A stretch of 64,000 nucleotides of DNA from NCBI GenBank assembly GCA_024347235.1, contig AP025283.1:1674001-1738000 (forward strand). The letters are read 5' to 3'. The notes below the pieces were generated by a model. The model searched no databases. It saw only the letters and a list, made by a program, of their open reading frames with translations, and had not been told where the DNA came from. The DNA comes from Aliamphritea spongicola (GTDB taxonomy: Bacteria; Pseudomonadota; Gammaproteobacteria; Pseudomonadales; Balneatricaceae). Positions 10,158 through 18,524 of the stretch are shown one piece after another. Every line of letters starts with the position of its first letter. Position 1 is the stretch's first letter. The position numbers and the translations under genes were made by a program.

Positions 10158-12515
10158 TTAGTCCTGGTTTCTTTGCTGCTCTGGCCAGTGTGAAGCAATT
10201 TTCCGGCTTGCTTCAATGGCAGAATGTAACTGTTGAAGCAGTGTTGGTAGGTCCGGGATTTTGGCATCTGCCAGTTGTTGTTCGGTATGCCGTAAAAGTG
10301 TTCCGGCGGCACGAAAGCCCAGGGTGTCGCAGGCACCGGCCAGTTTGTGCAGAAGCTGTTCGGCGTTGCTCAGGTCGTTTTCAGTCAGGCTTTGGCGGAT
10401 AGCAGGCCAGAGTTCATCGCAGCTGTTAACAAATCCTGCCATGAGTTTTTGAACTTTCTCAGGGCCGAGCATTTCTTCATGCATGGATATCAGGCTGTTA
10501 TCCAGTACAGGAAGGGGATCAGCAAATTCCGGTGATTCAACAGGGTTAGACAGGTTGGCGCTGTCGTCTGCAGAGTGAGAGATTGCACTGAACAGTTGGT
10601 TTCTGTCGACCGGTTTGGCAATAACCGTGTCGATGCCCAGCGTCCGGTAGGTGTGCAGATCTTCCTGGCGGACGCTGGCTGTCAGAGCAATGATTTGTGT
10701 GCTCTGATGCCGGAATTCCGGGTTATTACGGATTAACTTGCTTATTTCCAGTCCGCTGCGGCCGGGAAGGTGCATATCCATCAGAATCAGGTCGAAGCTT
10801 TGTTGTTTGCAAAGTGTCAGTGCCTGCTCACCGTCACTGGCAATGCTGATCCGGTGATTAAATGGTGCGAGCAGGCCCAGAACGACGTCCTGATTAATCT
10901 GTACATCTTCTACCAGTAGTATATTGAGTTCAGGCTGACTACCAGGTGGCGCTGATATGTCACTTGTCAGCTCAGGGTTTGACGCCGTGAGGTGGCTGTC
11001 ACAAACAGGCAGCTTTACTTCCAGCCAGAAGCAGCTGCCCTGGCCGGCTTCACTTTGCAGGCCAATGTCAGCGTTAAGCTGCAAGGCCAGTTCTTTACAG
11101 ATGGCGAGCCCAAGGCCGGTACCGCCGAAACGCCGTGTAATGCTCTCGTCAGCCTGAGTAAAACGTTCAAATATTTTTTCCTGAAGGGGCTGTGGAATGC
11201 CAACGCCGGTATCACGGATACTGAAGCGAAGTGTGTGACTTTCGGCTGTAGCTGTTAGTTGCGATACTGTCAGTGTGATTTCACCTTCATGGGTAAACTT
11301 GATGGCATTCGCCAACAGGTTATTCAGTATTTGTCGCAGGCTACTGTGTGCAGCGAAATAAGCTGGTGCCAGGCTGGGAGGATAATGCAGTTCAATTTTC
11401 AGGCCTTTGTCCCTTGCGCCGGGTTCAAACAGACTGATCAGATTTTCCAGCATTGCTTGCAGGGCAAAGGGTTTTTGTTCCACCTGATGTGCACCTTCTA
11501 TCAGCCTGCCGTATTCCAGTACCTGATTAAAGGTTTCCAGAAGGGCGTCTGTTGCGTCATGGAGAACCTGTACCTGTTTATGCTGGCTGTTACTTAGCGG
11601 CGTGTTTTCAAGTAGCTGAATCATCCCCAGCATGCCGTTCATCGGGGTGCGAATTTCATGGCTGATGGTGGCCAGAAACCGGGTTTTGGCATCGTTAGCT
11701 TCTTCAGCGGCTTCTTTGGCGCGGCGCAGGCTTTCGGTTCGCTGTTCTACCATGGTTTGTAGCTGATCGCGGTTATAACGCAGCTCCTGTTGTTCCTGGT
11801 CCCGGCGCTGGCGGTCCTGCTGAATGGCCTGGCGCATGTCATTAAGGGCGCTGACCAACTGATCCAGTTCGTCCCGGTGCTGGGGCTTGTGCCGGTTCAG
11901 ACGCAGGCTGTCTTCCAGTTGTCCGGCACCGATGTCCCGGCTGTAGGTGGCCATGGCCTCCAGATGACGGGTGATCTGGCGGTGGAATATTATCAGGATG
12001 ACCAGCACGATAAGCAGTACCAGCAGTGTCTGGTTCAGCAAGATGGTGAACCCCTTAGCATAGATTCGGTTGTAGATCCCCTGAATATCAATGTGCACAT
12101 CTAACTGCCCGAGGTTTCTTTGCTGACCACTGGCGGTGGTGTGGATAAGTTCGAACCGTTGCATGTTTTTATGGGGCTCGGGCAGAGGGTCCTGTGCTGC
12201 TGTTGTCGGGAGGCGCAGCTCAAGTTCACTGATATCCGGCAGGTTTTCGATACCCTGAAGCTGGAGTTCTATTTGTGCCTGATCGATGTCCCAGAGGCTT
12301 TTTGCCAGACTGGCCAGATAACTGTCGCGGATAACTTCCAGCTGCTGGTTCAGCGCCCGGAATTCCCGCTGGTAGTCCAGTGTCAGCTGAACGGCAGTGG
12401 ACAGCAGGATAAATACAAAGCTGCAGGCGCTGACATACTGCATGATCCGGTAACCCAGAGGATGGTCCTTTGGATAACGAAGCAGTTGGCGGATCAGGTC
12501 AGGCAGGGCGTGCAT
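10158..12515 (-). CDS. TorS-like hybrid sensor histidine kinase, 785 residues
   Basis: Intact phosphorelay kinase. Domain order: TM1 (about residues 27-45), periplasmic sensor (46-155), TM2 (157-177), HAMP and coiled coil (178-275), HisKA with the phospho-accepting His286 (SHEIRTPMNGM), HATPase (N404, DTGVGI at 435-440, FGGTGLGL at 463-470), receiver (528-645, Asp580 in LILMDMHLPG) and a C-terminal Hpt domain with His723 (LHKLAGACD). This is the architecture of TorS. It lies 11 bases after a periplasmic binding protein gene and after a TorR-like regulator gene, so the three form one operon. The stimulus is presumably what the binding protein detects, and is not known. Confidence 0.9.
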   Translation of the reverse strand: MHALPDLIRQLLRYPKDHPLGYRIMQYVSACSFVFILLSTAVQLTLDYQREFRALNQQLEVIRDSYLASLAKSLWDIDQAQIELQLQGIENLPDISELELRLPTTAAQDPLPEPHKNMQRFELIHTTASGQQRNLGQLDVHIDIQGIYNRIYAKGFTILLNQTLLVLLIVLVILIIFHRQITRHLEAMATYSRDIGAGQLEDSLRLNRHKPQHRDELDQLVSALNDMRQAIQQDRQRRDQEQQELRYNRDQLQTMVEQRTESLRRAKEAAEEANDAKTRFLATISHEIRTPMNGMLGMIQLLENTPLSNSQHKQVQVLHDATDALLETFNQVLEYGRLIEGAHQVEQKPFALQAMLENLISLFEPGARDKGLKIELHYPPSLAPAYFAAHSSLRQILNNLLANAIKFTHEGEITLTVSQLTATAESHTLRFSIRDTGVGIPQPLQEKIFERFTQADESITRRFGGTGLGLAICKELALQLNADIGLQSEAGQGSCFWLEVKLPVCDSHLTASNPELTSDISAPPGSQPELNILLVEDVQINQDVVLGLLAPFNHRISIASDGEQALTLCKQQSFDLILMDMHLPGRSGLEISKLIRNNPEFRHQSTQIIALTASVRQEDLHTYRTLGIDTVIAKPVDRNQLFSAISHSADDSANLSNPVESPEFADPLPVLDNSLISMHEEMLGPEKVQKLMAGFVNSCDELWPAIRQSLTENDLSNAEQLLHKLAGACDTLGFRAAGTLLRHTEQQLADAKIPDLPTLLQQLHSAIEASRKIASHWPEQQRNQD

Positions 12516-12526
12516 GAGGCTATCTC

Positions 12527-13314
12527 TCAGAGAGGGTTGTGGAGGTATTCAAGGCTGTTACTGCGAATCATATTACGGATCCGGTTGCTTTTGTGCAGCT
12601 CCTGCAGGCGTTGATTAATATACGGCAGATGCTGGCTGAGGTTGCCTGCTTTACTCAGGGCCAGGTAATAATATTCACTGGCGATTTTTCCCGCAGGGGC
12701 ATGACGTGGTTCTCAAAGCCCAGTTTGCGTGTTTGCAGCATGTCGCTGCGCCAGCCGATAGGCATGTAATCAATACGCTGGTTAGCCAGTTTGCTGAAGT
12801 TTTGCTGATTTCTTGAAACGTATTCGATATGGCTGTTGGTTTGCAGAAAGGCATCAAAGCGGTCACCAAAACTGTCCCCAGTAAGAGGCCAACTGTTTTA
12901 CCCGGCAGGTCATCCATGCCGGTAATAGGGAGTCAGCATCACTGTTTACGAAAATCCGGACTTCATCGGCAATGATGTACTGTTCACTGAATGCCAGATA
13001 GCTTTCCCGGCTGGCGATACGGTAGGCGGCGACAACAATATCGATATTGCCCAGTCGTGCTTCTAAGAGGCAACGTTTCCAGTTGGTGTCTGCGATGAGC
13101 TGTACATCATAGCCAAGTTCCGCGAAAAGCTGCCGGGTGAGTTGCGGGGCCAGGCCTTTAACTGTCCTTCACTTACCCAGGATACCGGTGGGTAGAAGGG
13201 GTGTCCGCAGGCGGTGAGCACAGGCCGTGGGCTGTCTGCATTGGCCACTGTGGACAGTAACATGGAAGTCAGTAGACTGCAGGTCAGGAACAACCCGGTA
13301 AGAAAGCGGATCAC
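12527..13314 (-). CDS. Periplasmic solute-binding sensor protein, SBP_bac_3-like (frameshifted)
   Basis: Begins with a GTG that overlaps the regulator stop (GTGA). A signal peptide (FLTGLFLTCSLLTSMLLS, cleavage near ANA) precedes the amino-acid-binding-protein style sequence PVLTACGHPFYPPVSWVSEG. After correcting a missing G near 13160 the text reads GLAPQLTRQLFAELGYDV, RCLLEARLGNIDIVVAAYR, which is typical of family-3 binding proteins. Further shifts near 12935, 12885 and 12690 have to be mended; the end LEYLHNPL stops at 12527. About 263 residues. No transporter genes are nearby, so it probably feeds signal to the kinase, as TorT does for TorS. Confidence 0.7.
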
Positions 13315-14037
13315 GATAACTCGGCGGGTTTTGGGGTAAACAGGTAGCCGGCACCATGCACCGTAAGAATGGTTTTTGGTTGCGCGGGGTCATCTCCCAG
13401 TTTGCGTCGCAGGCGGCCGATCAGTACGTCGACAGTACGGTCACTGGGCACCCATTCCCGGTTACGGATTTGCTCCAGAATCTGTTCACGGCTCATGATC
13501 TGTCCGGCATGATTCATCAGTGTGCTAAGCAATTGGAATTCCCTTCAGTAAGCTGGGTGGTTTGTTGCTGGTCATCCACCAGTTGACGGCGGTCCAGATT
13601 CAGCTTCCAGCGCTCGAAGGTTTTAAAGCTGTTGGGCAGTGCATCAGTGGGTTTGGCTTCTGTACAGTGCCGTACCCTGCGTACCAGGTTTTTGGTTCGG
13701 GCGAGGATTTCCTTGGGTTAAAAGGTTTGGTGACGTATTCATCAGCGCCACATTCCAGACCAATTATACGGTCAACTTCGTCCTGTCGGCCTGTGACCAG
13801 AATAATACCTACTTCTGTATGAACGCGAAGTTCGCGGGTCAGGGTGAGGCCATCCTTTCCGGGCAGGCGTATATCCAGCAATACCACATCAATCGTGTGT
13901 TCGCTGAGGACTGATTCCGCCTGTTCAGCGGTTTCGGCTTCAAAGACCTGGAAGCCTTCGGTTTCAAAATAGCTTGTCAGGCATTCCCGGGTGACAGGTT
14001 CATCGTCGACCACCAGGATACGGGCGTCTGAGTTCAT
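13311..14037 (-). CDS. TorR-like OmpR-family response regulator (frameshifted)
   Basis: The receiver begins RILVVDDEPVTRECLTSYF, has the phospho-acceptor in VVLLDIRLPGKDG (Asp ~53), and TorR-like sequence VGIILVTGRQDEVDRIIGLE and GADEYVTKPF. The C-terminal winged helix reads ILEQIRNREWVPSDRTVDVL then IGRLRRKLGDDP. Two shifts (near 13718 and 13535) separate the halves; joined it is ~242 residues. First gene of a three-gene operon with the binding protein and the hybrid kinase. Divergent from speB, so speB is a candidate target. Confidence 0.85.
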
Positions 14038-14402
14038 AGGTTACTTCGTTTATGCGGCGCAATAATGGCCGGATTTGTTGTTATTTTATTTCAACAGTAG
14101 TGCCTGAAGCTTAGCTCAGGCAAGGCTTGTTTACATTTCATTTACAAGGTTTTACAAGTTTATACGAATGCTCTGCTTTGCCCGGCTGGTTGCAGGTTAA
14201 AAACGGCGTGCAGAAAAGGGCTTGAGTTTTAATTATAAACAGAATTATTATTCGGTTTGGTGCTGATTGTTCAGGTACCAAAGTCGCAAACATCACGACT
14301 CTAAACGTGGGACCGCCAACGGTGTTCTCCTGACGTCCGTAAGACAATCTATGATTCTTTTGCGAGAGCGCTTTTATATTCTTTATTAATAGGAGCTGCT
14401 CG
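14038..14402. promoter_or_regulatory. Divergent region between the TorR-like operon and speB
   Basis: About 365 bases without a gene. The left part is A+T-rich and should hold promoters for both directions. The right part (14265-14349) is a compact GC-richer element with nested complementarity, listed separately. AGGAG at 14391-14395 is the speB ribosome site. I did not find a clear set of TorR boxes. Confidence 0.5.
14265..14349 (+). ncRNA. Candidate structured 5' leader (possible riboswitch) upstream of speB
   Basis: Four mutually compatible helices are visible. P1 is GATTGT (14265-14270) with ACAATC (14344-14349). P2 is TCAGG (14271-14275) with CCTGA (14329-14333). P3 is AGTCG (14282-14286) with CGACT (14296-14300). 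P4 is ACCG (14312-14315) with CGGT (14320-14323), loop CCAA. P1 and P2 stack on the 5' side while ten bases bulge on the 3' side, giving a multibranch fold typical of ligand-binding leaders. It ends 53 bases before the speB start. It does not match a riboswitch class I can recall. Confidence 0.4.
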
Positions 14403-15319
14403 ATGACCAATTCTGAGCTTTTGGGTATTGATTCGAATACCTATGCAAATATTTTTACTTTTATGGGGTTGCCGCTGTCCAGAACGCTGGATGACGATAC
14501 TAATGTGTGCGTGATGGGAATTCCGTTCGATCTGGCAACGTCCGGACGATCGGGTACCCGTTTCGGGCCCAGTGGGTGCGTCAGGCATCTGCACAGTTAC
14601 GCTGGGAAGAGCGGCGCTGGCCCTGGCAGTTTGCCCTGAGTAAACGTTTGCAGGCGGTGGATTACGGGGATCTGGTATATGAAGACGGCAATGGCGACGA
14701 TATGCTGCAAACCGTTGAGTTGCACGCTGGCAGGGTGTTGGCAGCTGATAAGACCTTACTGAGTATTGGCGGTGATCATTTTGTTACTTTGCCGTTATTG
14801 CGGGCGCATGCTGCGAAGTATGGGAAGTTGGCGTTGCTGCATTTTGATGCTCATACGGATACCGAAGAGAGCGATGCGGCCTATAACCACGGCTCTATGT
14901 TTTACCATGCGCCGCTGGAAGGACTGATTGATCCGGTCGCCAGTGTTCAGGTAGGGATCCGAACGGATTTCAATCAGAAAAATCATGGCTTTACTGTACT
15001 GGATGCCAGCTGGGTCAATAACCACAGTGTTGAAGACTGTATTGCCAGGATCAGGCAGGTACTGGGTGACCGGCCGGTGTATCTGAGTTTTGATATTGAC
15101 TGCCTTGATCCAGCTTTTGCACCGGGTACAGGAACGCCGGTGAGTGGTGGCCTGACCTCAGACCGTGCCTTGCAGATTATCCGTGGTTTATCCGGGGTAA
15201 ATATTGTCGGTATGGATGTGGTAGAGGTGGCGCCGGCTTATGATCATGCTGAGATAACTTCATTAGCGGCAGCGACCCTGGCCCTTGAAATGCTTTATCT
15301 GAAAGCAAGCCAGATGTGA
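14403..15319 (+). CDS. speB: Agmatinase SpeB (one frameshift)
   Basis: Ureohydrolase that converts agmatine to putrescine and urea in the cytoplasm; two Mn ions. All metal-site motifs are present: [20 protein letters not shown], and [19 protein letters not shown]. Strong similarity to E. coli SpeB continues through [15 protein letters not shown] and [16 protein letters not shown] missing base near 14574 breaks the frame at [21 protein letters not shown]; corrected length ~305 residues, normal. AGGAG at 14391 supports the ATG at 14403. Transcribed alone, preceded by a structured leader and followed by a hairpin terminator; divergent from a TorR-like regulator. Confidence 0.93.
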
Positions 15320-15328
15320 ATTAGTATC

Positions 15329-15364
15329 GCGTGACGGGGTTTCCGTCACGCATTTCATATTTTA
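15329..15364 (+). terminator. Terminator-like hairpin after speB
   Basis: GCGTGACGG (15329-15337) pairs with CCGTCACGC (15343-15351) around a five-base loop, followed by atttcatatttt. The stem is perfect; the T tract is broken, so termination may be moderate. Confidence 0.65.
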
Positions 15365-15386
15365 GCTGAATGTATATAACAGACTG

Positions 15387-16160
15387 TTATGCAGCAGCCT
15401 GTTGAAGTTCAGTCAATTTTTCTTTACGCCTTCCAGCCCATTTCTGTTGTAAGCATTCAAAAGGCGGAACCAATGATGGCGATATCGGCGTGACCGCGCA
15501 GTGCCTGAATATCTGCCGCAGCAGAAATGCCAAAGCCGACACCCAGCGGTAAGTCTGTATGCTGGCTGATCCGGCGGAGATATTCCCCAATGCCTGATTT
15601 TTATCCGCAGACTCACCGGTAACGCCGGCGCGGCTAACACAGTAAAGCATACCGCTGGCTTGACTACAGATTGTCTGCAGACGGGATTCCTGGGTGTCCG
15701 GGGTAATTATCCATACGGGATCAATGCCGGTTTGTGTCAGCGGGGCAATCAGTTGCTGCTTTTCAATGGCGATATCCGGTACGATGATGCCGCTGATGCT
15801 TTGCTCCATCAGTGTGGCCAGTTGTGATGGGCCTGACTGCATCACAGGGTTCAGATAGCTCATCAGTAATACCCGGCTTTGTGGGAATTCACTGGCAAGC
15901 AGGCTGATATCCCGGATGCATTGCGTCAGTTGTGGCTTTTCTCCAAGTGCCTGATGGCAGGCATGGGTAATTGCCGGGCCGTCTGCTACCGGGTCTGAAA
16001 ACGGAAACTGTACTTCGAGAATTTCAACGCCGTTTTCAAGTAACAGACGCATCATTGCCAGGCTGTCAGGAATGGTTGGGTAACCATATATAACGTGGGT
16101 CATCAGTAGCAGCTGTTTGTCCGTCCGTTGCTGACGAATGTATTGGGTCAGGTCGCTCAT
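15387..16160 (-). CDS. trpA: Tryptophan synthase alpha chain (frameshifted)
   Basis: Splits indole-3-glycerol phosphate to indole and glyceraldehyde-3-phosphate. The catalytic glutamate and aspartate are in EILEVQFPFSDPVADGPAI, the flexible-loop region in CVSRAGVTGE, and the phosphate-binding end in GVGFGISAAADIQALRG and ADIAIIGSAFLNAYNR after correcting shifts near 15590, 15462 and 15422. About 258 residues, near the usual length. The strand before the active site (LLMTHVIYGYPTIPDSLAMM) departs from the usual PFVTLGDP pattern, so this is a divergent TrpA. Its ATG overlaps the trpB stop by one base (TGATG). Confidence 0.85.
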   Translation of the reverse strand: MSDLTQYIRQQRTDKQLLLMTHVIYGYPTIPDSLAMMRLLLENGVEILEVQFPFSDPVADGPAITHACHQALGEKPQLTQCIRDISLLASEFPQSRVLLMSYLNPVMQSGPSQLATLMEQSISGIIVPDIAIEKQQLIAPLTQTGIDPVWIITPDTQESRLQTICSQASGMLYCVSRAGVTGESADKNQALGNISAGSASIQTYRWVSALAFLLRQIFRHCAVTPISPSLVPPFECLQQKWAGRRKEKLTELQQAAA

Positions 16161-17386
16161 CAGCTGTTCTCCTGCGTCAGATAAGACTGGATAAAATCAT
16201 TGAAAGGTTCGTCCTGCAGGGCTTTGGCGATGTTAAAAATGTCTTTGTCACCCCGGCCGGAAACGTTGATAACGATTTTTGTGACGGATCCATCTCAGCC
16301 GCTTCCCGCAAACCAGCTGCGATAGCGTGAGATGATTCCAGCGCGGCGATGATGCCTTCATTACTGGCCAGTTGCTGGAAGGCCTGCATTACTTCAGTGT
16401 CTCTTGCCTGAGTCATACGGACTTTTCCCTGTTCTTCCAGATCGGCGAGAATCGGTGATACGCCAACGTAATCGAGCCCGGCAGAAATAGAGTGCGTTGG
16501 TTGTAGCTGTCCCTGTTCATCCTGCAGGAACTTGGTTGCGAATCCCTGGGCGATGCCAAAACGGGCCTGATCGGTATTAAACCGCATGGCGTGATCTCCC
16601 GGCGCATCGCTTCGCCCGCCGGCTTCAACACCGACCAGCTCAACGTCTTCATTCAGGAAGGGTAGGAAAATACCACAGGCATTGCTGCCACCGCCGACAC
16701 AGGCATAGATTTTATCCGGCAGTGTGCCGAACTGGTTTATGGCCTGTTCTTTACTTCCTCACCGATGACTGACTGAAAGCCGCTGACCATTTCCGGGTAA
16801 GGGGTGCAGCCACAGCTGGTGCCGATCAGGTAGTAGGTATCAGCGTAATTTGAAGACCAGTCTCGCAGGGCTTCGTCGAGTGCATCCTTCAGAGTGGCAG
16901 AGCCTTCTTTAACAGGTACGACGGTGGCGCCCAGCTGCTTCATCCAGAATACATTCGGATACTGACGTTCGATGTCATGGGCACCCATATAGATTGTGCA
17001 GTCCAGCCCCAGGCGTGCGGAAACTAATGCACTGGCGATGCCGTGTTGTCCGGCACCGGTTTCTGCGATAACCCTGCGCTTGCCCATGCGTTTGGCCAAT
17101 AGACCCTGGCCAATAACATTATTCATCTTGTGAGCGCCACTGTGGTTCAGATCTTCCCGCTTAAGGTATATCTGGGCGCCGCCGATGGCTGCCGATAAGC
17201 GGCTGCAGTGTGTCAGCGGTGTTGGCCTGCCTGAATAGTGCTGGAGCTGATCTTTGACTTCTGCAATGAAGGCCGGATCAGCCATTGCATCCTGGTAGGC
17301 TTTCAGCAGTTCCTGCTGGCTGTTAAAAAGAATCTCGGGAATATAACTTCCCCGTATTGACCGAATTGCCCGTCCTGATTCATCAT
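16160..17386 (-). CDS. trpB: Tryptophan synthase beta chain (frameshifted)
   Basis: PLP enzyme that condenses indole with serine. The PLP lysine is in [17 protein letters not shown], followed by [14 protein letters not shown], the phosphate-binding [15 protein letters not shown], and [18 protein letters not shown]. Shifts near 17343 (G run), 16747 and 16280 break it; mended length ~409 residues, standard. The N-terminus reads [19 protein letters not shown] once the G is restored. Start taken at 17386, the first of two adjacent ATGs. First gene of a trpBA pair with no other trp genes beside it; divergent from a TetR regulator. Confidence 0.92.
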
Positions 17387-17466
17387 TTTGTCGCTCTTTG
17401 TGGCTGGTGTGCCGGAGGGTGATAAGCTACGGCATACAGAAATTAATTATTTAACTAAACGGTATG

Positions 17467-17489
17467 GTAAAAATAATAAATATTTTTAC
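17467..17489. promoter_or_regulatory. Candidate TetR operator between trpB and the TetR gene
   Basis: GTAAAAATA (17467-17475) and TATTTTTAC (17481-17489) are perfect nine-base inverted repeats around five bases. It sits between the divergent trpB and TetR genes, where an autoregulating TetR dimer would bind. The sequence is very A+T-rich, so chance symmetry is possible. Confidence 0.4.
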
Positions 17490-17541
17490 ACCCGTCAATA
17501 GCCTGTGGACGTTTGTTGACCGGCTGATATGTGGAGTGTTT

Positions 17542-18091
17542 ATGGCCCGAGGTCGTCCGTCCAAAAACAGCAATTGCTGGATACCGCCCGCAGGGTGTTT
17601 GCTGAAAACGGTTATCAGGGGACATCGATTGACCTGATTGTTCAGGAGGCAGGGGTTTCAAGCCAACTGTGTATAACAACTTTCCGACTAAACAGGCGTT
17701 GTTAATCGCTTTGCTGGAACAGTTAACTGCCGAGCTGGAAATGACCGGCTCAGAGCTATTGACCAGTGATCTTGATACATCTGAAGCGGTTATCAGGGTT
17801 TATCTGAACATCGCAACGCAGCCGGAATATCTGATGATCTACCGGATTTTATGTGGTGAGCACTATAAGTTGGATGAGCTTACCCGCAATCAGGTTCTGT
17901 CATTTGATCAGGGGCTTCATCAGCGTTGTCTGGAAGCACTGCAGTCCGGTGGTATTACCCGCCCGGAATGGATTCTGATGTTTTGTCGGGATCAGATAAT
18001 CAGCCAGGCGCTTAAAGCACTTCCTGATGCTGAATTGCCGGGTGCCGGTGAGCTTTTAGTTCGTCTGGAAGGCCTGTTAAGCGAAGGGTAA
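17542..18091 (+). CDS. TetR-family transcriptional regulator (frameshifted)
   Basis: Restoring one A near 17565 and one near 17663 gives MARGRPSKKQQLLDTARRV, FAENGYQGTSIDLIVQEAG and VSKPTVYNNFPTKQALLIAL, a standard TetR helix-turn-helix. The rest (about residues 60-184) is the helical ligand-binding domain, with an AefR-like look in the C-terminus. Divergent from trpBA with a candidate palindromic operator between them. Ligand unknown. Confidence 0.85.
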
Positions 18092-18136
18092 ATGCTGACA
18101 GCTGTTATAAGTCAGCTTTATATAGCAGACATGTGA

Positions 18137-18346
18137 ATGATGCATCGGGCGATAATTGCTTTCCATACAGATGAAGAGCTGCACTGGGTGGCTGAGCTGG
18201 CGTGTGGGCATAATCAGCATGTACGCCACAATCCTCCATGGGTTAACCGTCCGTGGGTGCTGACCGTTGCCGGGCGGGACCAGTTTATCGGGCATTTACT
18301 GGCCTGTAAATGTGACCGGGGTGAGCCCCGGGATAATCCATACTGA
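18137..18346 (+). CDS. DUF3565 family small protein
   Basis: Intact 69-residue protein from ATG at 18137. The sequence WVAELACGHNQHVRHNPPW followed by VNRPWVLT is the DUF3565 signature, with conserved Cys and His residues that suggest metal binding. Small cytoplasmic protein of unknown function. It begins 45 bases after the TetR gene on the same strand. Confidence 0.8.
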   Translation: MMHRAIIAFHTDEELHWVAELACGHNQHVRHNPPWVNRPWVLTVAGRDQFIGHLLACKCDRGEPRDNPY

Positions 18347-18524
18347 TTGGGAGATAAGAAAGGGTATAAAATTAATTTATGCAGTTTTGAAAAATATCAT
18401 TGGCTGGAATCTTTGTTCTGCTGCCACAATGAACGGGCGACTTACGAGCAAATATAACAACAATAAGTAATGCCGGTTATTGAGGTGATGTCTGACCGGG
18501 GTTACATATACCAGGCATGATGAT

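Noticed and set aside
14038-14264. TorR boxes
   Set aside because: No repeated decamers like the E. coli sites were found.
14265-14349. Guanidine (ykkC) or glycine riboswitch in the speB leader
   Set aside because: The helices are good but the conserved loop sequences of those classes are absent.
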